Program-made: the position numbers and the translations under genes | The notes under the pieces: model-generated | The model's database searches: none | What the model was told of the DNA's origin: nothing | What the model saw: only the letters and a program-made list of their open reading frames with translations | From: Hormiphora californensis | Lineage: Eukaryota > Ctenophora > Tentaculata > Cydippida > Pleurobrachiidae | Assembly: GCA_020137815.1 (NCBI GenBank) | Contig: CM035352.1 | Span: forward strand, 8,672,416 to 8,736,415 | Direction of reading: 5' to 3' | DNA length: 64,000 nucleotides | Shown: positions 51,162 to 63,466 of the stretch, in pieces | How positions within the stretch are numbered: the stretch's first letter is position 1 | Layout: every line of letters begins with the position of its first letter

Positions 51162-54100
51162 ATGCCCTCCACAGGAGAGAAATCTGCCTTGGTGACGGGG
51201 ACAGCCACCTACACCAACTTGGACAAATCTACTGCACCGAAACAGGTTTGTGGATTGTTTGTTGAAATGTTGATGTGTATAGCAACACAAGATTCAGAGT
51301 TGCTGCTTTGCCTAGATACCAAAGTGTACCCGAATAACATTGCAGTTTTACGTTGGTTAGCTACCTTATTTTGTTCAAACCCAATGCAATAGTTCCAAGT
51401 TGATTTAGTGGCATCGGGGTCCGACTGTAGTTCCAAGCTGCTAATTGAGCTCTCACACATCACTAGTTACAGGCTGCTGAGAGTGCTGGAGAGCTGATTG
51501 AAAGGGTGGGATGTGGCGCTTACCAGATAAAACATGGTCTTATACTTGGAGTAGTGGTAACATGCGACTCAGCACAGGTACTTCCACAACAGCCATCTTT
51601 CTTTCTTTTTGTTTCTCTGACAAGAATGATCAGTTATGATCTTCCATCTTAGTGCAATCTTGAATCTTAGTCAAACCGTTTGACACCATCTCTACTTCTG
51701 TCTGCTGTGATCGCCATGATTTTCTGCCTAGAGATGCCTTATCATTTAGGTGCCGGCAGGCACCTCCGACCCGAAGAAAACAGCAAAAAACGAAAAAAAA
51801 AGAAAAAAAATTTTTTGCCCCTGCACAAAAACCCAAAAATGCCGGCCCTATTAAGAACAAAGAAAGGTCTTTTTTTGGGGGGGGGGGGGGGGGGCAAAAA
51901 ACATGTCAACGATTGTGGCCACACCGTTTGAGATATCGACTTGAAATTTTGTAGGCATGTTCTTGTAGTATTCCTTTGTGTCATGACGTTGGCGGATTTT
52001 TGAATTTTTAATTAATTAATTAATTATAGGTATGTAATTAAAAACGGTGCAAGGGCACCGTGCCCCTGCACATTGCGTGTTCTGTCCCTTGCACCGCGCC
52101 CCTGCACCAAATTCTATTTTCCGTTCTGCTTAAAATATCGACTTGAAACTTTGTAGGAATGTTCTTCAATCATAAAAGATGATGTTCGAAAAGTGGGAAT
52201 AGTCAAAATTAATTAATTAGTTAGTTAGAGCCGTGCAAAAAATGGAATTTGGTGCAGGGGCAGGCAATGTGCAAGGGCAAATGGTTCAGGGGCTGCCCTT
52301 GCACCAATTTTATGATCGAACTGTGTCCACACCGTTTAATATTTTGACACGAAACTTTCTATGCATGTTCTAGTAGCATAACTACGAGTACTAGAAGAGC
52401 CGTATGATTAATATATCAATTAGGTAATTAATTATAGGCAAATTAATTAAAATTTGCCCCTGCACAATTTGTGCAAATTTCCCCTGAACATGTGCCCTTG
52501 CACCATTTTGTTTGCCCCTGCACATTTTTTGCAACTTTGATATTCAAACTGTGGCCACACCGTTTGAAATTTCGAAATGAAACTTTGCATGTATGTTCTA
52601 GTAGTATAACTACGAGTCATAACGGAGCCGGATTTTTGATTTTCTAATTAATTAATTAATTATAATCAATTAAAACTTTTGCCCCTGCACCAATTTGCCC
52701 CTGCACAGTTTTGGCAAATTTGATATTCAAACTTTAAGCCTTTGTGAAAGTACCTAATGAAAATTATTTATTTCAGGTTATGATGAACAATAAGCTATAA
52801 AAACGCCCCTTTTTGTTACACAAGCCTGTGCTTGGTATCGAAGACACCTCACACTCTGTCGCCGGGCGACCTTCGCGTGCACACGCTGGCAAGGGGTAAC
52901 TTCGTAACCAAAGCCTGTGCATTGTGCATAATGAAATGGATAAATTTTCATCCAGTTGCTGGCGATAGAACTCGATAGAGTTCGATTGATTTACCATGAC
53001 AACGGAGTTGGTTACCATACTAACCAGAGAATTCGTTGTAAAATAGTCCTTTCTTGCTATAAACTCGGCCTTTAGATAGAAAATTGATTTTATTCTACTC
53101 GCACTAATGCAAGGGCATTTCACAGTTTGGTGCCGTTATTTTTGTCTCTATTTTTAATAGGATTTTGGGATTAGACTGAAAGTATGGGATCATTTGAGAA
53201 GTAGTGAAGATTTGAAACATGTTAGCAACTTGCCGGTTCGACAAACTAAACCCATATGATTCCAACTTCGGGTCGGACGAGGGGAAGCTTGCCTTTTGCG
53301 AACATATCTTATCATATCTTGTCACAGGTGTTCATGTTATCCATTATCGGGCCCTTGTTGGCATGTCAATGGGACCTGTCTACCACCCAGCTGACATCAA
53401 TTGGAGTCACCTTCATGCTGTTCTACATGGCGGGTAATGCAGTACCTCAATCAATAACTCCTTGTCCCCCTCCCCACTGTATCAATATCTTCCCGGTCAC
53501 CCCTCTTATTTGGTAGTTTACACACACCTGATAATCACCTCAGGGGCATCACTAGGAGGGTATGCCTCAGATAAGTACGGCCGGCGACCAGTATTAATTC
53601 TCAGTTCCTTTCTGCTCAGCATATCAGAACTCTTGGTGCCCGCAGGGGAGACTTACCCCCTTTTCCTGATCTTATATGGGATTACTGGCCTGTTTGTAGG
53701 ATGCAGGTATTCAACTTGACCCTCACAAACATTTCTCACAGATAAACCTCCGGGCGATTCGCTGCCCGAATGAAGGTGATTCGCCAGGAGAATCTCGAGA
53801 TCGGATCAGTTATCATCAGGCATATATAAAGAAGTAACTAAACATCTTGTGTTTATACAGGTACTCCCTGGCAGTCACCTACCTAACGGAGATAGCCCCA
53901 ATTCGACAGAGAACATTAGCGGTGCTTTCCGTTAAAATGTTCTGGGCCGCTGGGGGAATCTTTGAAACCGCTCTGGGATATTTTGTTCTCCCCGGCCTAG
54001 GATACAAATACCAGGTATTTGCTGATCTCCCTTTCCAATTATACGTGTGTTTTTTACTGTAAATTATAGCTTAGATAGGTCTTCCGATTCAAATTTAGAT

Positions 54101-55910
54101 GTGTAATTTACTGGTCAATTCTCTAATTTTGAACACCCCGACCACCCACAGGTATTCTTCACTTCTCTACTCTGTTTGGCTTCATTCGGAGGTAGCTGGT
54201 TGCTATTAGAATCGCCCCGATGGTTGTTAAGTAGAGGGCAGGTTAGGGAAGCACTGGGAGTTCTCAATCAGGCTAGCCAGGCTAATGGAAAGGGGCCAGT
54301 GGGACAGATGGATTTCAGTCCGGAGCCTTTCAAGGTATAGGTTCCTGGTTCAATTAGAAGCTGGAAAATTCCACGGAATTGCTGGAGAATTTTATTCCAT
54401 AGAAGTGATTGTTCTTTGTAAATTATTTCTGTAATCATCTATGTCAGAATAATTAACAAAATTACAGGCCAATTTCTATCCGATTGTCGACAGATACAAC
54501 CGTATTCATTCAGTTGAATTATGTAACACTGCACGTGTATAATTCTACAGAATGATGAGGATGGGATATCACGAACAAGTGGTTTAAAGTGGTTACTAGG
54601 AGCTGAACAGCGTTCCGTTACCATAGTAACATCCTTGTTGATGTTCTCCGCAACCTCCCTTTACTTCTCATTGATCTATCTTAACACAGACCTTCATATC
54701 ATCAATTTCTGTGGTGTTGGGTAAGTGTGACAAGATGACGAAATACGGTAAGAGCCCTATTTACCGGGAAAACCGAGCATCTCGGTATATCGGGTTCCAA
54801 AGATATCTGTTTAATATGTTCATGTTGTAACTTTCATTCCAGTTAGTGACTTCGTAACCAATTATTTTCTCCTAAAAAGGGCTGGAAACTCGAAAAGGAT
54901 GGCTGTCAATGGTACTGAGTTTTGTCGCGTCCTGGGGAAGGAGGATTACAGAGACCTGCTTATAACTTCTGTCGTCGAGGTATCCGTCACTTTAGCTATA
55001 TCAATTCAATCATTAGTAATCACTTAAATTTGACACCCTACAATAGTGGACGCCCTTACGGTTTTTCCCACGTGCGCCGCGCGTGTGCGGCTCAAATCCT
55101 AAGCTGTGATTGGCTGAAATTTCGTGGCACTGAAGAATGTTGATCAGATCACATTCGATTTTTATCTTTTAATAATTTCCGAGGTCAGGGAATTGTGTGA
55201 CCATTTCCACTAGCATCACCTTCAGGTACCTGTCATGCTACTTGGCATTTTAGCTGCGGATCGGATTGGAAGAATCAAGACTTTCAAACTTGTCTCTCCA
55301 CTTGTCTTGATTTCAGTCACCCTACTTGCTGTGTGTGTCACATCTGGTAAGATATATGATCGGGCTGAACTTGAAATGTTTTATACGCCCGCTTCCAATC
55401 TTCTTGAGCTGATTCGTCCTCTTCTCAGCCGGATCCGCTTACCGAACTGTTCGTGCTGCACGGTCTGTCCAGACTCAGGACGAACAGTTGAACAGCGACT
55501 GGTAACACATGCAATATGCATTGACCCAAACTCATCTTTCAGTGACTGAGGAACTGCAGTTGTATATTTCAAGAGGTCTAACTGACTGCTTTCTTCTTGT
55601 GTTATGGGTCTATGTCCCAGAAATATTTCCAACCCGAGTGAGAAACATGGCAGTCGGGCTAATCAACACAACAGGAAAACTTGGTGCCGTCTTTGGGATC
55701 GTTTTTGTACAGGTAAATAGAAGACTGTTTGACTGTAATATCTTAGGCAAGTCTATTTTAATAACTAAAGATATGATTTGATCCCATCAGATGTTTGCGA
55801 TGGAGAACCCAAGGGCCATACTAGGAGTTTTTATTGGCGTATCTCTCTTCACATTCGCAGCATCATTCCTGCTCAAGAAAGAAACAAAGGATCTGCAACT
55901 TGATGAATAA
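51162..55910 (+). CDS. SVOP: SVOP/SV2-like MFS transporter (11 exons, complete)
   Basis: Exons: 51162-51245, 51473-51577, 53328-53433, 53544-53706, 53861-54014, 54152-54334, 54551-54720, 54880-54979, 55226-55346, 55543-55712, 55791-55910. All junctions are in phase, giving about 491 residues. Hallmarks: ERVGCGAYQIKHG before helix 1 (typical of SVOP/SV2-type proteins), the MFS motif A variant GGYASDKYGRRP between helices 2 and 3, YLTEIAPIRQR after helix 4, ESPRWLLSRG after helix 6, and YVPEIFPTRVRNMAVG late in the C-terminal half. These place it in the sugar-transporter-like branch of MFS near SVOP/SVOPL; the substrate is unknown. Intron 2 carries a 1562-bp mobile element with a second element nested in it. 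AATAAA at 56052 is a plausible polyadenylation signal. Confidence 0.93.
51746..53307 (+). mobile_element. 1562-bp element with hairpin ends and 8-bp duplication
   Basis: Left end TTAGGTGCCGGCAGGCACCT is itself a hairpin. The right end carries AAGCTTGCCTTTTGC. Both have the inverted 11-mer CCGACCCGAAG just inside. Perfect CTTATCAT flanks at 51738-51745 and 53308-53315 suggest an 8-bp target duplication. The interior iterates GCCCCTGCAC. The copy at 56697-58343 is in inverse orientation. It carries a nested 80-bp MITE. It lies in intron 2 of the SVOP-like gene and its right edge is 20 bases from the exon-3 splice acceptor. Confidence 0.82.
52832..52911. mobile_element. 80-bp MITE with perfect 9-bp duplication, nested
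   Basis: TTGGTATCGAAGACACC at the left and AAGGGGTAACTTCGTAACCA plus A at the right, with AGCCTGTGC repeated exactly at 52823-52831 and 52912-52920. Third copy of the family at 11215 and 25150, inserted into the 51746-53307 element. Confidence 0.85.
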
Positions 55911-56051
55911 TTTTGTGTTTATTTAGTGTTCTAAAGTTGGAAATTACTGTTAAGGACACGGGACACTTCATTGTTTGTGCCAGTAGAACACTGAACAGTG
56001 AACACACAGTGTTCAACACTGTTATACAATTGTCAATTGTGTTTTATTCCC

Positions 56052-56057
56052 AATAAA
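56052..56057 (+). terminator. Polyadenylation signal of the SVOP-like gene
   Basis: AATAAA about 140 bases after the stop codon at 55910. Confidence 0.55.
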
Positions 56058-56178
56058 AATCCATTCTCCCGGATTTGAATCACTGATTGTTAGCTGTAAA
56101 CTTACATCATGAGTTTTTCTTGTATTCCTAAATGATTTTGAGCAATTATATTTTAGAAACAAAGTATGGACAAATGTT

Positions 56179-56405
56179 ACAGTGGTCATCCGACATATTC
56201 CGACGTGAAATTCGACCTGAATCTCGACCTGGAATGAGGCGCGCATCAGAGAGATGTGCCGCAGTAAGCAAATGATGTCGCGCTTCAACTCTTCTCTCTC
56301 GTTAGTCTTTGTGTCTCTCTCACTACGAATGCGCGCCTCATTCCAGGTCGAGATTCAGGTCGAATTTCACGTCGAGGTATGGCAATTATGTCGGATGACC
56401 ACTGT
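56179..56405. mobile_element. 227-bp inverted-repeat MITE
   Basis: Arms of roughly 75 bp starting ACAGTGGTCATCCGACAT and ending with its complement, around a short CT-rich loop. A target duplication is not clear. Non-coding. Confidence 0.75.
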
Positions 56406-56696
56406 CAATCAAGTGTACAAAGTTAAAAATTGAAAATTCAGGCGGCAAAGGATGCCAGCCGCCAGGTGAAAATCGGGTTAAACCGCTTTGGGCTCATCAA
56501 AAACCAGATGTTTTATTACGAATTTATCCTCTACGCTCTAAAAAGTTAGAAAGCCGGTCGCCGGATGGATTTTTACGGTTTTATGTTGGCCTATGCTACA
56601 GGCCCTAAAGGGCCTAGGGGGTCGTACGCGCGGTTATCAAATGCTGACTAACATGGACTTTCGATAAGAGATTTAACAAACGCGCGCGACGTAAAG

Positions 56697-58343
56697 ATAT
56701 GATCGCAAAAGGCAAGCTTCCCCTCGTCCGACCCGAAGTTGGGAGATTCGTCGAAACAGCAACCTTCAGGCTATTAAAATATTTTTTGATGCGCGGCGGC
56801 CTGTTTATCATAGTAGGGTCGGTTGTGGGAAGTTGGGTCTGGAATTTTAAATTTGACTTTCTGATATGATTAGGGACTCTATAAAAAGTCCAGGTCTCTA
56901 CCACCCCCGGTTCACTAATTACTAATAAATCACATAATTACGACTAATTAGTAATTAGTCGTAATTATGTGATTTATGACGTTATCGCCAATTAGCACTA
57001 ATAATGCCAGTTCCTGGTCACTTAGAGCTTAGATTTTGATACCAGCTGATAGAGGATCACTAGATTTTTCCGTTTGGCTGGCGGTTGGCTGGCACCACGT
57101 GGGATTAGGGGTTTAGGTCGTCGTGGGAGGTCGACATTGGTCGCGTTCGATCGGGCTCGATGAGGTGATCAAAAGCTAGTGGGCCAGACCTTGGCCCCAC
57201 CCCGTTCTTGGCTTATTGGGCTTTTTCGGTTTCCCGCCAAAATATTTTCCCGCCATATATATGCTTTATTTTTTTGCCCCTGCACTGCCACTGCACATTT
57301 TTTTAATTGCTTATAATTAATTTGATAATTAATTTTGAATATTCCCACTTTTTGTAGGCCTTTCTATATGCTTGAACTACATTACTGCAAAATTTTACGC
57401 CGTTATTTATAGCAGAACGGAAAATATTTTCAAATGCTCAGGGGCAATGCTCAGGGGCACCAGAAAAATGTCCATTTTTTAATTGCTTATAATTAATTGG
57501 ATAATTAATTTTGAATATTCCCACCTTTTGTAGACCTTTCTATATGCTTGAAGAGCATTCCTACAAAGTTTCAAGTCGATATTTCAAGCAGATCGGGAGA
57601 TAATTGCGGCTCAGGTGCCCCTGGGCCACTTTTGTTAGTGCGAGGGCAATTTTAAAATTTTAATTGCTTATAATTAATTAATTAAGTAAAAAATCAAAAA
57701 TCAGGCTCCGTGGTGACTCTTAGTTATACCACTAGAACATGCCTACAAAGTTTTAGATCGATATGTCAAACAGTGTGGCCACAGTTTGAATTTTAAAATT
57801 GCCCAGGGGCAGTTTTTTCAAATGCTCGGGGGCAAAATTCAGGGGCACCAGAAATGTCCATTTTTGCATGCCTATAACTCATTGATTACTTAATTTTGAC
57901 TATTCTAACTTTTTGTAGATCATTTTTTATGCTTGAAGAGCATTCCTACAAAGTTTCAAGTCGATATTTCAAGCAGATCGGGAGATAATTTCGGCTCAGG
58001 GGCAATGCCCAGGGGACAGAACACCCCATGCCCAGGGGCACGGTGCAGGGGCTACTTTTTAATTACCTATAATTAATTAATTAGGCAAAAAATCAAAAAT
58101 CCGGCCACGTTATGACACGTAGTTATACTACTAGAACACGCCTACAAAATTTCAGGTCGATATCTCAAAAAATGTGGCCACAATCGCTGCCTGAAATTTG
58201 CCCCCCCCCCCCCCCCCCCCCCGAAAAAAAGACCTACGTTTGTATATATAGGGCCGGCTTTTTGGATTTGGTGCAGGGGCAAAAAATTTTTTTTCTTCGT
58301 TTTTTCTGTTTTCTTCGGGTCGGAGGTGCCTGCCGGCACCTAA
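56697..58343 (-). mobile_element. Second copy of the hairpin-ended element
   Basis: Opens ATATGATCGCAAAAGGCAAG with the internal 11-mer CCGACCCGAAG and closes with the hairpin AGGTGCCTGCCGGCACCTAA, so it is inverted relative to 51746-53307. The left outer arm runs uninterrupted through the corresponding point (about 3425-3440), so this is an insertion in the right arm. The target duplication is not exact here. The interior repeats GCCCCTGCAC-like words and AGTTTCAAGTCGATATTTCA. Confidence 0.78.
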
Positions 58344-58987
58344 ATATCAAACTGTGGCAAATTGGACATGAGGGCTGCTGGAAAAGTGATGCCAATCGGT
58401 GTTGGGGTTGTTTTTAAAGACATCATGAGCAACTTTCTTGCCTTGTTCGAACAAAACAACAATTTTCAAGGTGAAGAAACTAAACTTGGAAAAATCATGT
58501 TACAAAAAAATACAGGTTTACAGGTTTACAAATAAAGTAATGGTGACACTATTATATATATAGATCTTCCCTTTATGGGTCCACCTAAATTAAAATTAAA
58601 ATACTCGTCTCCTCAAGCCCTCTCTCTAGACACATACAGCACATTGAGGGGAACTATTATTGGGAAATTACGAATATACAAGAGTCACTCTTACACATTA
58701 AACTTGTTCATCGGGCTCCAGGATAGTAGATTTGACAATCAATGTCTCCACTGCACTGAAATCCTTGCAGTTTACAGTCATCAGCAGAGGTAGGGCCATC
58801 TAAGGACCAATGTTAGCTTGATGCACAGCAGGGAGATTACGGCTTAGCTCCGTGGGTGCCTTAACCGACTTCAACAGTCCTGTGATGATGAAACAACATG
58901 TTCCCTCCCTCCCTTGATTGTGGGAACCATAGGAAGAGTGAACTCGTCTGCCGTAATGATCACACCTGAATTGAAAACCGTTACATA

Positions 58988-59624
58988 CAGGGTGTTCATT
59001 TTGGATCTTTACAAGCGTTGGGCTTCACCCAGAAAAAAGTTGACAAGATTAGGTCATGAAACTTCATACTTGGACTAATCTATACCCTCATTCAAGGTTC
59101 CTGGGGGTTTTGGAGCTTTAGGACCCTGGGAAGTGTGTTTTTGGCATCAAAACTACCAGAAGGAATTTTTTGCTGGTGCTGAGACTTTGCTAAAATGTTT
59201 TTTGGGTATTTTCTATGTCGATCCTAAAGTTTCATAGAGATTGGATGTGTTTTTCAGACTCAAAATTTCGTAAAAAGTGGCTGGAAAGACTCAATTTTAG
59301 CCGTTTTTGAGCCGTTTTCGAGCCTTTCCAGCCACTTTTATCGAAATTTTGAGTCCGAAAAACACATCCAATCTCTATGAAACTTTAGGATTGACATAGA
59401 AAATACCCAAAAAACATTTTAGCAAAGTCTCAGCACCAGCAAAAAATTCCTTCTGGTAGTCTTGATGCCAAAAATACACTTCCCGGGGTGCTAGAGCTCC
59501 AAAACCCCCAGGAACCTTGAATGAGGGTGTAGAATGGTCCAAGTATGAAGTTTCATGACCTGATCTTGTCAACTTTTTTCTGTGTGAAGGCCAACGCTTG
59601 TAAAGATCCAAAATGAACACCCAG
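58988..59624. mobile_element. 637-bp TA-flanked palindromic MITE in the right arm
   Basis: Arms begin CAGGGTGTTCATTTTGGATC, with the near-complement at the right, meeting at a hairpin centre near 59305. The left arm (about 2890-2905) has the empty site: its complement reads CGTTACATATTTGAG with a single TA, doubled here. Tc1/mariner-type target. Confidence 0.88.
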
Positions 59625-60439
59625 TATTTGAGAGATAGAGAGAGATAGTGCACATAAAATAACGTTGTGTCACGTGACTCCCACGTGAATTTTGGCCGCT
59701 CCCACACTGTACTGGTTTTGTTCGGGGAAGGAGGGTCGAACAAGACAACACTGTACCTGGAAAATGGCGATTTTCAGGTGTCCATGTTGTTTTAGTTCAT
59801 CACAAACCTTGGCAATTTAAAGTTTTCGTGGGGAAGGTCATGGAAGGTCTAACGTGGTCAATAATACCTGAGAAAAGACAGAGATTTTAGTAACGATGTT
59901 AGTGTGTGTCCGCTTGTAAGAATGACATGGTGTGATAGTGTCCGTTCGTGAATAATGCTCTGAGGGGTATTTTGTAGAGTCCGACGGGTTTCTAGTGGAT
60001 GTATTGGTGTATTTAGGGGGGTTTTAGGGGCATCTAGCAAAATTTCATAGGTATCTAGCAGCGTGGGGGACCCAACGGGTAGGGTGGTAGAGATGCCGGG
60101 TACTTGAGACATAGTGTTTGAGTAGGTGAGAGTGAGAGGTGATGTGGGCTAATTGTTGGGCACGGTGTACCCTCTCTTTTTGGGAAGGGGGAGGGAGAGA
60201 AATAGGGTACCTGACTCCTGGGTAGTTGAGAGTGAGAGGTAGCGTGGGCTAACTGAGAGATGGGTTAATAAAATGATGATGGGGTAGCCGGTAGCTTTAA
60301 AATTAGGGTGGGGTACTAACATGAATGTTGGAGATGGCGATGTTGGTCTTGATAGCGATGTAGCATTTAGCGATGGAGAGATAGCATCTAGGGATGCAAA
60401 GATTAGATCTCTAGATAGAGAGATAGAGAGATAAAAGGT

Positions 60440-61930
60440 GATGAGAGGTGCAGTAGGTTAGAAAGGGTCAAGAGATTTGGTGGTTTGGTAGGGGTCGAGA
60501 TGTGGGTTAAAAGAGGTCCAGAGATGGGATAGAATTGGGATACGAGAGATGGGTTGGAAGGGGTATGAGAGATGGGTTAGAAGGGGTTGAGAGTTGGGTT
60601 AGAAGAGGTCGAGGGGTGAGTAATAACTTAGAAGGGGTCGAGGGAAGGGATACGAGAGGTAGGTTAAAGGGGGTCGAGACTCGAGAGGTGGGTTAGAAGG
60701 GGTACGAGAGGTGGGTTAAAACTTAGAAGGCTAATGGGTTCACGGTGAGTTACTACGGGTCGAGAGGTGGGTTAGAAGGGGTCGAGGAAAGGGTAACTAC
60801 TTCGTAGGGGTCGAGAGGTGGATTAAAAGGGGTCGAGAGGTGGGCTAAAAGGGGTTGAAAGATGAGTTAGAAGGGGTCGAGAGGTGGGTTAGACGGGGTC
60901 GAGGGAAGAGTAAGTACTTAGTAGAGGTGGAGAGGTGGATAAAAAGGGGTTGAGAGGTGACTTAGAAGGGGTCTAGGGGTGGGTTAGAAGAGGTGGAGAC
61001 CCGAGACTCGTGGGGTGGGTTAAAAGGGGTTGAGAGGTGAGTTAGAAGGGGTCTAGGGGTGAGTTAGAAGAGGTCGAGGGGTGAGTTAGAAGGGGTCTAG
61101 AGGTAAGTTAGAAGGGGGGGGGTCGAGAAGTGGGTTAGTCGTTAGAAGGGGTCGAGGGAAGGGTAAGTACTTAATAGGGCTCGAGAGGTGGGTAAAAAGG
61201 GGTCGAAAGGTGGATTAAAAGAGGTCGAGAGGTGGATTAAAAGGGGTCGAGAGGTGGGTTGAAAGATGAGTTAGAAGGGGTCGAGAGGTGGGTTAGAAGG
61301 GGCCAAGGGTGGCCGTGGGTTAGTAGGGGTCGAGAGGTGGGTTAGAAGGGGTACGGGAGATGGATTAGAAGGTCCGACCCCTTCTAACCCACCTATCGGA
61401 AGGTGGGTTAGAAGGATGGGTTAGTAGAGGTCGGGAGGTGGGATAGAAGGGGTTAAAAGGGGTACGAGAGGTGGGCTAGAACATAGAAGGGGCCAAAAGG
61501 GGGGTAAAAGGGGCCCAGAGGTGAGTTACTAGGGGTCGAGAGGTGGGTCAGAATGGTACTAGAGTTGGGTTAAAAGTGTTCAAAGGGTGGTTTAAAAGGG
61601 GTCGAGAGGTAAGTTAGAAGGGGTCCGGAGGTGGGTTATTAGGGAGCTGAGAGATTTGTTAGAAGGGGTTGAAGGGTGTGTTGGAAGGGTTCGAGGAGTG
61701 GGGTAGTAATTAGTAGGGGTCGAGAGGTGGTTTAAAAGGGATTAAGAGTTGATTTAGGAAGGGTTCAGAGTTGGGTTAGAAGGGGCTTCAAAGGTGGGTT
61801 AGAAGAGTCGAGAGGTGAGATATAATAGAGAGGTTTCAGCGGGAGTTAGTAAGGAGCTGACTGCTGAGGTAAAAGGACTCAGAGGTGGGCTAGAAGGGGT
61901 CCACATGTTGCTTAGTAGGGGTCCAGAGGT
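60440..61930. repeat. Degenerate 22-24 bp GGGTTAGAAGGGG satellite
   Basis: Mirror of the left-arm satellite, here with the G-rich strand on top. Unit close to GGGTTAGAAGGGGTCGAGAG plus GT. Confidence 0.85.
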
Positions 61931-62459
61931 GGATCCATACTAACCCAGTTCTAGACTAGAACCACTTACTAGGGTCTGTGAATCCATCAATAAAGATCTG
62001 CTGGCGATGAGAAGCAGCTGTGAACGGTTCCCCTACTCAGGTGTTTAGCTCATAGTACGTTGGCCCAGTAATATTAGTATCTTGACCCAGTAATTTGGTT
62101 TCCGGAACGGAATCTGAGAGAGTATTTTGTTACTAACATTTGATTAAACTATCAGAGGGGGTTCAAAGGCGGGTCCAGAGTTGAGCTAGAAGGGATTCAG
62201 AGGTGGGTTAGCAGGGAGCTCAGGTAAAAGGGCTCAGAGGTGGGTTATAAGGGGTCCATATGTTGATTAGTTGGGGTCCAGAGAGAGAGAGAGAGAGAGA
62301 TAGAGATGGAGATCTATCTATCTATCTACGGAGTGCCTGGGCTTTCCAACGGCAAGCCTACAGGGGACTATCGCGAAGCGATATTGCCGGCTCTAGGAGA
62401 ACACCCCCCCTCCCCTCCCACCATCAGGAACTACACAGGCAGGTTCACATTATAGGTTG

Positions 62460-62860
62460 GGGAATGGAGATGGAGAGATCTAGAGAGAGAGATCTAGAGA
62501 GAGATGGAGATCTAGAGATGGAGATCTAGAGATGGAGATCTAGAGATGGAGAGATGGAGAGATGGAGAGATGGAGAGATGGAGAGATGGAGAGATGGAGA
62601 GATGGAGAGATGGAGATCTAGAGATGGAGATCTAGAGATGGAGATCTAGAGATGGAGATCTAGAGATGGAGATCTAGAGATGGAGATCTAGAGATGGAGA
62701 TCTAGAGATGGAGATCTAGAGATGGAGATCTAGAGATGGAGATCTAGAGATGGAGATCTAGATGGACATGGAGAGATCTAGGGAGAGATCTAGGGAGAGA
62801 TCTAGAGAGAGGTCTAGAGAGAGATCTAGAGAGAGATCTAGAGAGATAGAGAAAGAGATG
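62460..62860. repeat. GAGATCTAGAGATG satellite
   Basis: 14-bp units (GATCTAGAGATGGA) with a run of shorter GAGATG units near 62545-62610. Mirror of 1-230 and longer. Confidence 0.88.
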
Positions 62861-62870
62861 AGGTGAATAA

Positions 62871-63466
62871 ATCAAGGAATTCAACTTACAGTTTTAAAGA
62901 GAGTAGTACAACTCCAATTGATCGCATTGAAGATCAGGAGCATCAAAGCAACGATCAACGATCTTGGTATCTTCTTGGATGGTATCTTCCACACCACTGA
63001 CCACACCTAGTGCTCATCACATTCATATCGATTACCGAAGCTTTTGTCATCCAGTAGCTACTTTGAAATTGGAATTTAGTATTATATCATAGTATTATAG
63101 TATTATGTTACAGTTATTCAAGGATGAAAATTGAAAGGTAAGGATACCCGATAAAGCTACACAACAAAGGTCGGACAGTGTAAAGTGAGTGAACCCTAGT
63201 GGTGGCAGCAAGGTATTACGTACTCTCAACGTACTGTGAGAGGTCACCCGACCCACTGCTCTCTCATATGTCATCTTCAGGTGTCCTAAAGACATTTTAA
63301 AAGTGTCCACGGGTCGACTTTGGCCTATGCTACAGGCCCTAAAGCCTAGAAGCCGTGGAAAACGCGCGCACTTGGGGTCTGCAGCGCATGCCAAGGTTTT
63401 ATGGGGCGGTTTAAGTTTTTTGGAAAATCGAAAAAAATCTGGTTCTGATTTCAAACTTCAATATAC
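62871..63466. other. Intergenic, no gene recognised
   Basis: Unique-looking sequence. At about 63312 the word TTTGGCCTATGCTACAGGCC recurs, the same word that marks the inner ends of both outer arms (about 3547 and 56588). Confidence 0.5.

Larger units (their letters stand above)
56588..62870 (-). repeat. Right arm of large outer inverted repeat
   Basis: Reverse-complement counterpart of 1-3547. It is longer mainly because of insertions at about 56697-58343 and 58988-59624, both absent from the left arm. Satellites mirror those on the left. The arm ends near 62870, beyond which the sequence is unique in this window. Confidence 0.85.

Noticed and set aside
51741-58352. A 6.6-kb composite transposon carrying the SVOP-like gene, bounded by inverted hairpins and the shared flank TATCA
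   Set aside because: Each end is better explained as a separate 1.6-kb element. The left one has its own perfect 8-bp duplication at 53308, inside the intron. The right one is absent at the matching point of the left outer arm. Exon 1 and 2 of the gene lie outside the proposed unit.
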